Assembly (NCBI GenBank): GCA_031289935.1
Contig: JAITON010000118.1
Location: 1 to 7,128 of the forward strand
Reading direction: 5' to 3'
Length of the DNA stretch: 7,128 nt
DNA from: Treponema sp.
GTDB lineage: Bacteria; Spirochaetota; Spirochaetia; Treponematales; Breznakiellaceae
Both the position numbers and the translations under genes were made by a program. This document shows, piece by piece, positions 1 through 6,880 of this stretch. Positions within the stretch are counted from its first letter, which is position 1; every line of letters begins with the position of its first letter. The notes under the pieces are model-generated. The model saw only the letters and a program-made list of their open reading frames with translations. It was not told the origin of the DNA and did no database searches.

Positions 1-1
1 G

Positions 2-244
2 GGCTATCATTTTGACTCCGTGGCGGAGGGGGGCAAGAAGATACTGGACGCAGAGGGTAAGAGCCGGCCCCAAATTATAGAGCACCACGAGCGGCGGCTG
101 GAAATACTGCGGCAATACATGGACAAGCATCAGGACCGCCGCGTGATACAGGGGGCTCTGGATGCAGGGCTCTATGTGATCGTGCAATCCGGGGATACGA
201 TGCAGATTGAGTCCCCGGAAGGCTTTAGCCCCCGGGAGTGGTAA
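2..244 (+). CDS. C-terminal part of an unrecognised protein (5' end outside window)
   Basis: The reading frame is open from the left edge to a TAA at 242-244, giving about 80 residues that read GYHFDSVAEGGKKILD and end in FSPREW. A GTG at 20 could serve as a start, but codons upstream of it are also open and no Shine-Dalgarno sequence is visible before it, so I read this as the tail of a longer gene. The visible part is hydrophilic. A charged, probably helical stretch (IIEHHERRLEILRQYMDKHQDRR) is followed by a short strand-like segment (GLYVIVQSGDTMQIES). There is no membrane segment, signal peptide or motif I recognise. The stop lies one base before the murE ATG, and the murE ribosome-binding site is inside this gene, so the two are probably co-transcribed and translationally coupled. 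I assign no function. Confidence 0.7.
   Translation, partial: GYHFDSVAEGGKKILDAEGKSRPQIIEHHERRLEILRQYMDKHQDRRVIQGALDAGLYVIVQSGDTMQIESPEGFSPREW
234..238 (+). promoter_or_regulatory. Ribosome-binding site that fixes the murE start
   Basis: GGGAG ends 7 bases before the ATG at 246. An in-frame ATG at 207 would overlap the upstream gene by 38 bases, and the 13 extra residues (MSPRKALAPGSGK) look like out-of-frame translation of that gene. I therefore place the murE start at 246. Confidence 0.7.
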
Positions 245-245
245 G

Positions 246-1829
246 ATGGAACGAAACCTGCGGGATTTCTTCACACCGGAGCTGGCCGCCCGCTCGGGCT
301 GCCTCGAAACCCTTGTCCCACCGGGCGGAGCAGAGAACCCCCGGATCAGCGGCCTGGAATACGATTCCCGGCGGGTGCAGCCGGGGAGCCTCTACTTCGC
401 CCTGCCGGGGATCCATGACGATGGCCGCCGCTATATCCCCGAGGCGATCCGCCGGGGAGCCCGGGCAGTGGTCTATCAGGAGGCGCTCAGCGGATACCCG
501 CCGGGGGCGGTCTATCTCCGGGTAGGAGACTCCCGCTTCGCTATGTCCCCGGTATCGGACGCTTTCTACGGTTCCCCCTCCCGGCATCTGGCAGTTATCG
601 GTGTTACCGGCACCGAGGGCAAGAGTACTACGGTCTACCTGGTCTTCCAGCTCCTCAGGCTTTTGGGGAAAAAAGCGGGCTTTATCTCCACGGTACAGTT
701 TTCCGGCGGCGGGGATGCGGCCTGGAATCCCGAGCATCAGACCACCCCGGAGGCCACGGCCATCCACCGGCTCCTGGCGATGATGCGGGACCAGGGCGCC
801 GGGTACGCGGTGCTGGAGTCCAGTTCCCACGGTCTTTCCCCCCGGACCAACCGCCTGGGGGATGTGGCCTTCGACGTGGGCGTCATGACCAACGTGACCC
901 ACGAGCACCTTGAATTCCACGGCACCTGGGAACAGTACCGGGACGATAAGGTCAATCTCTTCCGGGCCCTGGATAGGTATGACCGGCTCAAGGCCCTGGG
1001 CGGGGGAGCGCCTGCCTTTGGGGTGGTTAACCAGGACGATCCCAGCGCCGGCTACTTCGCGGCGGCCACCACCAGGCCCTGCCGGAGCTTTAGCACGAAA
1101 GGCGCTCAGGCGGAGCTTTCCCTGCAATCTATCGAGAGCAAGGCCGGGGGGAACGCTTACCGGGTACTGGAACGCGAGCCTCATAGGGTCATCAATATTG
1201 AAGACCATCTTCCCGGGGCCTTTAACGCAGGGAATGTACTGGCCGCGCTCCTTACGGTGTCGGGGCTCCTGGGCGCCCCAATACCGGAACTGGCCCCCCT
1301 GGTTCCCCGCCTGGAACCGGTCCGGGGCCGTATGACCGCCATCAATAAGGGCCAGCCCTTCGAAGTGCTGGTTGACTACGCCCACACGCCCTCGTCTTTT
1401 AACGCTATCTTCCCTCCATTGCGTCAGCGGCTTAACGCTGCCGGGGGCCGGATCATCAGCCTCTTCGGCTCTGCGGGAGAACGGGACAGGACCAAGCGGC
1501 CCGATCAGGGGGCCATCGCCTCAAAGTGGTCGGATATCGTGATCCTGAGCGACGAAGATCCCCGGGGGGAAGTTCCCATGGCGATCCTGGAGGAAATTGC
1601 GGCGGGAGTCCTTCGGGACAATCCCGGCCGGAAGCGCGGGGAAGATCTATTCCTCATCCCCGGCCGTCCCGAGGCTATCCGCAAGGCCCTGGCCCTGGCC
1701 CGGCCCGGCGACCTGGTCCTGCTCCTGGGCAAAGGCCACGAGAACTCTATCATCTATCAGCACGAGACCCGGCCCTTCGACGAAATCGGCGAGGCGGAAA
1801 CGGCCCTGGCGGAGCTCGGCTTTTCATGA
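246..1829 (+). CDS. murE: UDP-N-acetylmuramoyl-L-alanyl-D-glutamate ligase (MurE family, third-residue amino acid ligase)
   Basis: MurE is the cytoplasmic ATP-dependent ligase that adds the third, diamino residue to UDP-MurNAc-L-Ala-D-Glu in peptidoglycan synthesis. The 527 residues are a normal full length. The three Mur ligase domains are visible in order. They include DSR near 40-42 (N-terminal UDP-sugar domain), the P-loop GTEGKST at 122-128, TTPEAT at 166-171, ESSSHGL at 191-197, NVTHEHLEFHGT at 216-227 and YRDDKVNLF at 231-239, whose Lys235 aligns with the carbamylated lysine of the family. FNAGN at 326-330, VDYAHTP at 376-382, GERDRTKRP at 411-419, DEDPRGE at 436-442 and GKGHE at 495-499 complete the set. 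Two positions are odd. The P-loop has Glu and Ser where most MurE proteins have GTNGKT. The substrate motif is EDPR, not the DNPR of meso-diaminopimelate enzymes, so the added residue may be ornithine or lysine (ornithine is known in treponemal peptidoglycan). That substrate is an inference. Family assignment is very secure. Confidence 0.96.
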   Translation: MERNLRDFFTPELAARSGCLETLVPPGGAENPRISGLEYDSRRVQPGSLYFALPGIHDDGRRYIPEAIRRGARAVVYQEALSGYPPGAVYLRVGDSRFAMSPVSDAFYGSPSRHLAVIGVTGTEGKSTTVYLVFQLLRLLGKKAGFISTVQFSGGGDAAWNPEHQTTPEATAIHRLLAMMRDQGAGYAVLESSSHGLSPRTNRLGDVAFDVGVMTNVTHEHLEFHGTWEQYRDDKVNLFRALDRYDRLKALGGGAPAFGVVNQDDPSAGYFAAATTRPCRSFSTKGAQAELSLQSIESKAGGNAYRVLEREPHRVINIEDHLPGAFNAGNVLAALLTVSGLLGAPIPELAPLVPRLEPVRGRMTAINKGQPFEVLVDYAHTPSSFNAIFPPLRQRLNAAGGRIISLFGSAGERDRTKRPDQGAIASKWSDIVILSDEDPRGEVPMAILEEIAAGVLRDNPGRKRGEDLFLIPGRPEAIRKALALARPGDLVLLLGKGHENSIIYQHETRPFDEIGEAETALAELGFS

Positions 1830-2965
1830 TAAGAGGCTTGCAAGATATCATCGCCGATACCGCCGGTATACATCAGGTTGTTATCCTGAACCCGCAAAAA
1901 GAATCGGAATACACCAGAATTACGGGGAGAAGAATACATATCAAAGGCGCCGGGGTCATTCAATTTGAAAAATACACAAAGACCCAGGTTTTCCACGAGA
2001 ATGTCCCGCTCCAGGATGTTTTATCAAAAACAAGTGCATTCGTCTGCCATGGAAAATTTGCCAAAATACTGATCAGAACATCTCATGTGGCATATACTAT
2101 CACCATCACCAAAAACGGCGAAATGAAGGCAAGCAAAAAACAACTGCCCTGCGATGCACCGGTTCCCGGCGCCCACGACCGGGTAAAAAACTATATCATC
2201 AAGGAAAACAGCGCGGTAGAGCCCTTGATTGATCTGGGCATACTCACGAAGGATGGCAAGATAGTTAATGCAAAATATGATAAATTCAAGCAAATCAACC
2301 GGTTCCTGGAAATCCTTAACGACACGCTGGTGTTCTTCCCTGACAAAAAAATAACCATCCTTGATTTTGGATGCGGCAAATCCCATTTAAGCTTTATTGT
2401 GTATTACTTCCTCAAAGAGATGCTCAAATTTGATGTGCAGATAATCGGCCTTGATTTAAAAAGTGATGTTATATTGAAATGCAACCAGGCTGCGGAAAAG
2501 TATGGCTATACATCCCTGCGATTTGAAACCGGAAATATCGGCGATTTTGTTCCGCCCTGGGATATCGGCATGGTTATAAGTTTACATGCCTGCGATACCG
2601 CCACTGATTCCGTCCTGTTTAAGGCCGTCGAATATAACGCAAAAGTAATTCTGTCGGTTCCCTGCTGCCAGCATGAGTTCAACAAACAGATACGCAGCAA
2701 TGAATATGCGATCCTTACCCGGTACGGGGTTGTCCAGGAAAGAATAGCGGCGCTTTTTACCGATAGTATCAGGGCAAATCTGCTGGAAGTTATGGGATAC
2801 AAGACCCAGTTGCTGGAATTTATTGATTTTGACAATACCCCCAAGAATATCCTGATCCGGGCTATAAAAGCCGCTATACCCGCCGAAGCCAAAACCAAGG
2901 CATTGGCAGAGGTCCATGCTTTAATGAGGCAATTTAATCTATCCCCAGCGCTCTATAATCTGCTT
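1826..2965 (+). other. Low-GC segment coinciding with the methyltransferase domain
   Basis: Hand counts of four 60-base rows in this stretch (beginning at 1921, 2281, 2401 and 2701) give about 40, 45, 35 and 50% GC. Rows in murE (1681) and in the DUF1015 part (3061) give about 77 and 68%. Codon choice shifts too: AGA, ATA and AAA codons are common here, whereas the flanks favour CGG/CGC for arginine. The shift begins near the methyltransferase start codon and ends near the domain junction. This fits acquisition of the methyltransferase by transfer into an older murE-DUF1015 arrangement, though no flanking repeats or integrase are visible. Confidence 0.7.
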
Positions 2966-4303
2966 AAACCCACGGATATACACCAAAGACTGGCGGCCCT
3001 GGGCACGGCGGTTCCCGAAATCCTCTTGCCGGGACCGGGGACCGACCCGGCCAAGTGGGCTGTAATCGCCTGCGACCAGTACACCCAGGACCGGGCCTAC
3101 TGGGAACAGGCGGCCGGCGCCGTGGGGGCTGCCCCCTCGACCCTCAACCTGATCCTCCCGGAGATTTTTCTGGAAGAGCCCGGCCGGCAGGAGCGAATCA
3201 ATCGCATCCACCGGACCATGGGGGATTACCTCGCGGAGGGTGTCTTCGGGCCGCCACTCCGGGGCTGCGTATACCTGGAAAGGAGTACGCCGCATCAGCC
3301 CAGACGGCGGGGCCTGATCATGGCTCTGGACCTGGAGCGCTACCAGTGGCAGCAGAACGCCCGGCCCCTTTGCCGGGCCACCGAAGGGACCGTGCCCGGG
3401 CGGCTTCCTTCCCGCATGGATATCCGCCGGGACGCGCCCCTGGAAACGCCCCACATCATCATCCTGATTGATGATGATGAAGACCGGCTCCTCCCGGCCC
3501 TGGAAGCTCGGGCAAAGCGGGCCACTCCCCACTATCAAACCGGTCTGATGGCCGGGTCCGGCGCAATTTCAGGCTGGGTCCTGGATACTCCTGAGGATTG
3601 GACCTGCATCGCCGGAGGGCTGGAAGCTCTGGAGGACCGCTCCCGGAGCCGCTATGGCGAGACCGCCGGGACCGGGCCCTTTCTCTTTGCCGTGGGGGAC
3701 GGCAACCATTCCCTAGCCGCCGCCAAGGGAGTCTGGGAAGAATACAAGGCGGCTCACCCCGGGGATATGGATCACCCGGCCCGCTGGGCCCTGGTGGAAA
3801 TCGAGAACCTCTACGATCCGGGGATCGGCTTTGAGCCCATCCACCGGGTCCTTTTCGGTATCCGTGTGGAAGAAACGCTGGAAGCCCTGAGAGTGCTGCC
3901 GGAATTCAGCCATCGATACATCGATGACCGGGCAGAACTGTCCCGGCTCGTGGGAGAGGGCACGGCTCTGGGGCAGACCCGCATCGGTCTTATCACCAGG
4001 GGGAAGATCCTGCTGGCGGAATACGGTGCGGCAGGCATCGCCACTGCGGACCTGCAACCTCTGCTGGACCGTCTTACAGAGGACCGGCCTGCGGCTTCCA
4101 TCGACTATATCCACGGGGAGGACGAGCTTTTCAGGATTGTTGCGGGGTCCTCTGCGCTGGGCATCCTCCTCCCGCCGGTACAGAAACGCGGTCTCTTCGG
4201 GACCGTGGCTCGCTCGGGTCCCCTACCCCGAAAAAGCTTTTCCATGGGTGCAGCCGGGGAGAAACGTTTCTACTACGAGTGCCGGAGACTTTTCCAGGGA
4301 TAA
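1826..4303 (+). CDS. Fusion protein: SAM-dependent methyltransferase (Methyltransf_32/GSTCD-like) + DUF1015
   Basis: The 825-residue product starts at the ATG that overlaps the murE stop (ATGA, 1826-1829), which indicates translational coupling. Residues 1 to about 380 form a class I methyltransferase. An N-terminal segment ends in KYDKFKQINRFLEIL, followed by SAM motif I LDFGCGKSHLSF at 179-190, an acidic post-I strand IIGLDL ending near Asp210, SLHACDTATD at 252-261 and VPCCQHE at 278-284. The HACD and PCC motifs mark the GSTCD/Methyltransf_32 group, whose substrate in bacteria I do not know; RNA is a guess. Residues from about 383 to the end are a DUF1015 protein. It begins DIHQRLAALGTAVPEILLPG, has WAVIACDQYT at 411-420 and AVGDGNHSLAAAK at 622-634, and closes with FSMGAAGEKRFYYE. 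DUF1015 has no firm function that I know. No membrane segment is visible. The reading frame runs through the junction near 2966 without a stop. A DUF1015-only start at ATG 2924 (residue 367, AGAGG 11 bases upstream) is possible but would include the methyltransferase C-terminus. Domain calls are strong; whether the fused polypeptide is made is inferred. Confidence 0.85.
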   Translation: MIRGLQDIIADTAGIHQVVILNPQKESEYTRITGRRIHIKGAGVIQFEKYTKTQVFHENVPLQDVLSKTSAFVCHGKFAKILIRTSHVAYTITITKNGEMKASKKQLPCDAPVPGAHDRVKNYIIKENSAVEPLIDLGILTKDGKIVNAKYDKFKQINRFLEILNDTLVFFPDKKITILDFGCGKSHLSFIVYYFLKEMLKFDVQIIGLDLKSDVILKCNQAAEKYGYTSLRFETGNIGDFVPPWDIGMVISLHACDTATDSVLFKAVEYNAKVILSVPCCQHEFNKQIRSNEYAILTRYGVVQERIAALFTDSIRANLLEVMGYKTQLLEFIDFDNTPKNILIRAIKAAIPAEAKTKALAEVHALMRQFNLSPALYNLLKPTDIHQRLAALGTAVPEILLPGPGTDPAKWAVIACDQYTQDRAYWEQAAGAVGAAPSTLNLILPEIFLEEPGRQERINRIHRTMGDYLAEGVFGPPLRGCVYLERSTPHQPRRRGLIMALDLERYQWQQNARPLCRATEGTVPGRLPSRMDIRRDAPLETPHIIILIDDDEDRLLPALEARAKRATPHYQTGLMAGSGAISGWVLDTPEDWTCIAGGLEALEDRSRSRYGETAGTGPFLFAVGDGNHSLAAAKGVWEEYKAAHPGDMDHPARWALVEIENLYDPGIGFEPIHRVLFGIRVEETLEALRVLPEFSHRYIDDRAELSRLVGEGTALGQTRIGLITRGKILLAEYGAAGIATADLQPLLDRLTEDRPAASIDYIHGEDELFRIVAGSSALGILLPPVQKRGLFGTVARSGPLPRKSFSMGAAGEKRFYYECRRLFQG

Positions 4304-4313
4304 TTTATAGAGG

Positions 4314-4332
4314 CCAAACCCGAAGGGTTTGG
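4314..4332. terminator. Hairpin between convergent genes, possible (bidirectional) terminator
   Basis: A perfect 8-bp stem (CCAAACCC / GGGTTTGG) with a 3-base GAA loop lies 10 bases after the stop of the fusion gene and 3 bases past the 3' end of the tRNA gene on the other strand. Its position between two converging transcription units suits a shared terminator. Neither side has a clear T tract, so intrinsic termination is uncertain. It could instead be a processing signal in the tRNA trailer. Confidence 0.45.
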
Positions 4333-4335
4333 TGA

Positions 4336-4418
4336 TACCGGCGAAGAGACTTGAACTCTTACATCCTCGCGGACAGCAGATTTTGAGTCTGCCGTGTCTA
4401 CCGTTCCACCACGCCGGC
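4336..4418 (-). tRNA. tRNA-Leu (anticodon CAA)
   Basis: The - strand folds as a class II tRNA of 83 bases. The acceptor arm is GCCGGCG with CGCCGGU. U8-G9 is followed by a 3-bp D stem (GUG/CAC) with the conserved GGUAGAC in the loop. The 5-bp anticodon stem (GCAGA/UCUGC) encloses CUCAAAA, giving anticodon CAA at 4383-4385 for UUG codons. The long variable arm UGUCC-GCGA-GGAUG is typical of Leu, and the T arm is AAGAG-UUCAAGU-CUCUU. The discriminator is A, as expected for leucine. Two details are unusual. The first acceptor pair is G-U. The three bases after the discriminator are TCA followed by CCA, so CCA is not encoded at positions 74-76 and would have to be added after trimming. The gene lies downstream of the metal ATPase on the same strand, but probably has its own promoter. 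Confidence 0.95.
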
Positions 4419-4431
4419 GCGTATCGTTAAT

Positions 4432-4460
4432 ACCCTAGCATAAAACACGATAGTACGCAA
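4432..4460 (-). promoter_or_regulatory. Candidate promoter for tRNA-Leu
   Basis: On the - strand TTGCGT (4460-4455) lies 17 bases upstream of TAGGGT (4437-4432), which is preceded by TGC, an extended -10 pattern. Transcription would start near 4425, a few bases before the mature tRNA 5' end, in a gap of only 50 bases after the ATPase stop. Each hexamer matches the sigma70 consensus at only 3 of 6 positions, so this is a weak call supported mostly by spacing and position. Confidence 0.4.
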
Positions 4461-4468
4461 GCTCTATT

Positions 4469-6505
4469 TTAGCGCTTCCCAAGGGCCCGGGCCGAGTTGA
4501 GGATCGCCAGAAGGGCCACTCCCACGTCGGCAAAGAGGGCCAGCCACATGTTAGCCAGACCCAGAACAGCCAGAACGATAAAAATAGCCTTGGCGACCAG
4601 GGCCAGGACCGTATTGCCGATAACAATGCGCCGGATACGCCGGGCTCCCTCAATGGCCTCGGGCACCCGCCGGGGGTCTCCAGTCATGATGATAATATCC
4701 GCCGCCTCTACCGCCACATCCGCCCCGGAGCCCATGGCGATGCCCACGTCCGCCCGGGCCAGAACCGGGGCGTCGTTGATACCGTCCCCTACAAAGACCG
4801 TGGTCCCCCGGCTCGTGAGAGCCTCCACTTCGGCAAGCTTGTCCCCAGGCAGCAGCTCTGCTTTGACGGTGGAAATACCCAGCCGCCGGGCCGCCGCCCG
4901 GACAGGCCCCTGGGCATCGCCTGAGAGCATCAAAGTCTCTTCCACCCCCAGTTCCTTGATCCGGCGGACGGCCTCGGCGGCCCCCTCCCGGTCGGTATCG
5001 CCAATGAGGACGCGGCCAAGGTAGCGGCCGTCCTGAGCCACATACACAGCACTATCGGCGGCATGAGAAGCGAAGGATAGGGACGGGGGAATATGGACGC
5101 CCTGGGATTCCAGGAAACGGCCACTCCCAGCCAGAATGCAGAAGTCTCCGGGGAGCCGTACTTCCAGACCCATGCCGGCGATTTCCCGGCGGCCAATAGC
5201 GCCCGGCGCCGTAGCGCTTGGCGCCGTAGCGCTTGGCGCCGTAGCGCTTGGCGCCGTAGCGCCAGGTACTGCGCCTTGTTCGGCAGCATGGCGACGGATG
5301 GCCGTAGCGATGGGGTGGTTTGACTCGGCCTCCGCCAGGGCAGCGGTTTCCAGGAGTTGCCGGGGGTCCGTTCCGGGGGCAGGCTCCAGAGCCGTCACCT
5401 CAAACGTGCCCTGGGTCAGAGTACCGGTCTTGTCAAAAGCCACGAACCGGGCTTTCCTGAGCGTATCCAGGCTGGCGGCCCCCTTTACCATGACTCCCCG
5501 GCGGGAAAGGCCGCCAATCCCAGCGAAGTAGCCCAGGGGGATGCTCACTACCAGGGCGCAGGGGCAGGAGATAACCAGCAGGATCAGGGCCCGGTAGACC
5601 CAGTCGGCAAAGGACGCGCCGGGAATGAGCAGGGGCGGGATCAGGGCCAGGAGCAGAGCCCCGGCCACTACGGCGGGTGTATAACGCCGGGCAAAGGCGG
5701 TGATAAAGCGTTCCGGCTTTGCCTTAGCCTCCCGGGCGGATTCCACCAGGCTGATAATCCGGGCGACAGTGGAGTTATCCGCAGTCTTGGTGCTACGGAT
5801 AGTGAGCACCCCTTCCAGGGAGACCGTCCCGGAATGGACCTCATCCCCGGACTTGCAGACCAAAGGCCGGGACTCGCCGGTAAGGGCCGATTCGTCGATA
5901 GCCCCCTCCCCTTCCACAACGATACCGTCCAGGGGGACGCGCTCTCCAGGCCGCACCAGGATGAGGGTACCGGGCGTCACGGTATCAGCGGCAACCTCAG
6001 CCCAGGTATTACCCTCCCGAACTCGGGCAGTGTCGGGTTTCAGGGACAGCAAGGCTTTGATGGACCGCCGGGACTTTTCCACCGCCGCATCCTGCACCAG
6101 CTCGCCAATCATATAGAAGATCATCACCCCCACAGCCTCTTCCCACTCCCCCACCGCAAAAGCGCCGATGGTGGCAATGGCCATGAGGAAGTTTTCATCC
6201 AGGGCCTTTCCCCGCAAAATACCCTGTAGGGCCTTTCTCAGCACCGGGAACCCGGCCAAAGCGTAGGCGGCAAGAAAGGGCGCCAGAGGTATATACCGGA
6301 GGATGCCGCTTGGGGGTCCCCATTTCAGCAGAACGATCCCCGCAGCCCAGAGAACCAGGGCCCCCGCAAAGACAGCCAGCCGTTTGACCGGCAGCGCGTA
6401 GAGGCCGAAGCGTATCAAACGGCCCGTAGCAGCCTCGTCCCGGTCACGCTCATCGTGGCAGCAATCGCAGCAATCATCATCGTATTCGCCGTCTTTCATC
6501 ATCAT
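4469..6505 (-). CDS. cadA: P1B-2 type heavy-metal (Zn/Cd/Pb) exporting P-type ATPase, CadA/ZntA family
   Basis: This inner-membrane pump uses ATP to export divalent soft metals. The 678 residues contain every core P1B element: paired hydrophobic segments near 42-60 and 72-90, two more near 105-135, TGES at 209-212 (actuator), and CPC at 314-316 in the metal-binding helix. The phosphorylated Asp358 lies in DKTGTLT, HP is at 397-398 with GMG at 444-446 (nucleotide domain), and GDGINDAP is at 573-580. Two last helices carry Lys639 and Asp660-Val-Gly. CPC plus this Lys and DxG pattern is the P1B-2 signature for Zn2+, Cd2+ and Pb2+. The N-terminus has no HMA domain; a short tail with Cys12, 13, 15, 16, His17 and many Asp/Glu replaces it. 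A PSATA repeat at about 416-433 lies inside the nucleotide domain. The gene overlaps the repressor stop by 4 bases. Three consecutive ATG codons (6505, 6502, 6499) are possible starts. I list the first; GGGAG at 6511-6507 is best spaced (7 bases) from the third. The symbol is by family, since cadA and zntA cannot be separated here. Confidence 0.95.
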   Translation of the reverse strand: MMMKDGEYDDDCCDCCHDERDRDEAATGRLIRFGLYALPVKRLAVFAGALVLWAAGIVLLKWGPPSGILRYIPLAPFLAAYALAGFPVLRKALQGILRGKALDENFLMAIATIGAFAVGEWEEAVGVMIFYMIGELVQDAAVEKSRRSIKALLSLKPDTARVREGNTWAEVAADTVTPGTLILVRPGERVPLDGIVVEGEGAIDESALTGESRPLVCKSGDEVHSGTVSLEGVLTIRSTKTADNSTVARIISLVESAREAKAKPERFITAFARRYTPAVVAGALLLALIPPLLIPGASFADWVYRALILLVISCPCALVVSIPLGYFAGIGGLSRRGVMVKGAASLDTLRKARFVAFDKTGTLTQGTFEVTALEPAPGTDPRQLLETAALAEAESNHPIATAIRRHAAEQGAVPGATAPSATAPSATAPSATAPGAIGRREIAGMGLEVRLPGDFCILAGSGRFLESQGVHIPPSLSFASHAADSAVYVAQDGRYLGRVLIGDTDREGAAEAVRRIKELGVEETLMLSGDAQGPVRAAARRLGISTVKAELLPGDKLAEVEALTSRGTTVFVGDGINDAPVLARADVGIAMGSGADVAVEAADIIIMTGDPRRVPEAIEGARRIRRIVIGNTVLALVAKAIFIVLAVLGLANMWLALFADVGVALLAILNSARALGKR
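5205..5264 (-). repeat. 15-bp in-frame minisatellite inside the metal ATPase gene
   Basis: There are four tandem copies of a 15-base unit, GGCGCCGTAGCGCTT on the + strand. Copies 1-3 (5205-5219, 5220-5234, 5235-5249) are identical, and copy 4 (5250-5264) differs at its last two bases. In the protein this reads as repeats of PSATA at about residues 416-433. Because the unit is a multiple of three, copy-number changes would lengthen or shorten a loop without breaking the frame. The unit contains the palindromes GGCGCC and AGCGCT, which may favour slippage. Confidence 0.95.
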
Positions 6506-6855
6506 TCTCCCAGATGGGCCAGGGCAAGCTGGATGATGGCTTTGACATGCTCGTCGTCCAGGGAATAATAGATGATCCGGCCATCCCGCCGGGCCTTAAC
6601 CAGCCTGACCCGCTTGAGGGCTGCCAGGTGGTGGCTTACCGAAGAGACCCCCGCCCCCACGCAGACCGAAAGGTCGAAGACGCAGAGTTCCCCCGCGCCC
6701 AGGGCGTAGAGTATCTTGAGCCGGGTTGAGTCGGTAAGAACCTTGAAAAATTCCCCCAGATTCTCCAAATCCCGCTGAGGCGGCAGGCTCTCCGTCGCCT
6801 CTTCCACCCGATCCTGATGAAAAACGACTATCGAAGCCGCCCGGTTTGTTTCCAT
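6502..6855 (-). CDS. ArsR/SmtB/CadC-family metal-sensing transcriptional repressor
   Basis: This small winged-helix repressor (117 residues) should bind the operator upstream of its own gene and release it on metal binding. The DNA-reading region is GVSSVSHHLAALKRVRLV at about 69-86, with the wing RRDGRIIYYSL at 89-99. The alpha-5 metal site of SmtB/CzrA/CadC is fully present as Asp101, His103, His114 and Glu117, the last residue; this is the zinc-responsive site. The alpha-3N site of CadC is only partial: Cys58 remains in ELCV, position 60 is Phe instead of Cys, and the N-terminus has no cysteine. Zinc sensing is therefore more likely than Cd/Pb sensing of the CadC kind. The ATG start at 6855 has AAAGGA 8 bases upstream. 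The gene is first in a two-gene operon with the ATPase (4-base overlap), which supports the metal-efflux role. Family assignment is firm; metal preference is inferred. Alternative names would be czrA, smtB or cadC. Confidence 0.94.
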   Translation of the reverse strand: METNRAASIVVFHQDRVEEATESLPPQRDLENLGEFFKVLTDSTRLKILYALGAGELCVFDLSVCVGAGVSSVSHHLAALKRVRLVKARRDGRIIYYSLDDEHVKAIIQLALAHLGE

Positions 6856-6880
6856 GGTATCCGTCCTTTATATTTTAACG

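Noticed and set aside
225..1385. 386-residue open frame on the - strand
   Set aside because: It lies wholly antisense to murE, has no recognisable domain, and long antisense frames are expected in GC-rich codon-biased genes.
1526..1825. Extension of the fusion gene upstream to a GTG at 1526
   Set aside because: That part is the second frame of murE, and its Pro/Gly/Arg-rich translation is typical of a shadow. The ATG overlapping the murE stop is a better start.
2939..3538. 199-residue open frame on the - strand
   Set aside because: It is antisense to the DUF1015 domain and has no motif or ribosome-binding site.
4336..4418. tRNA gene as an integration (att) site
   Set aside because: No integrase and no duplicated tRNA 3' segment are visible in the window.
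5357..6229. 290-residue open frame on the + strand
   Set aside because: It is antisense to the metal ATPase, whose motifs are all intact in the other strand; the frame is low-complexity, rich in Gly and charged or polar residues.
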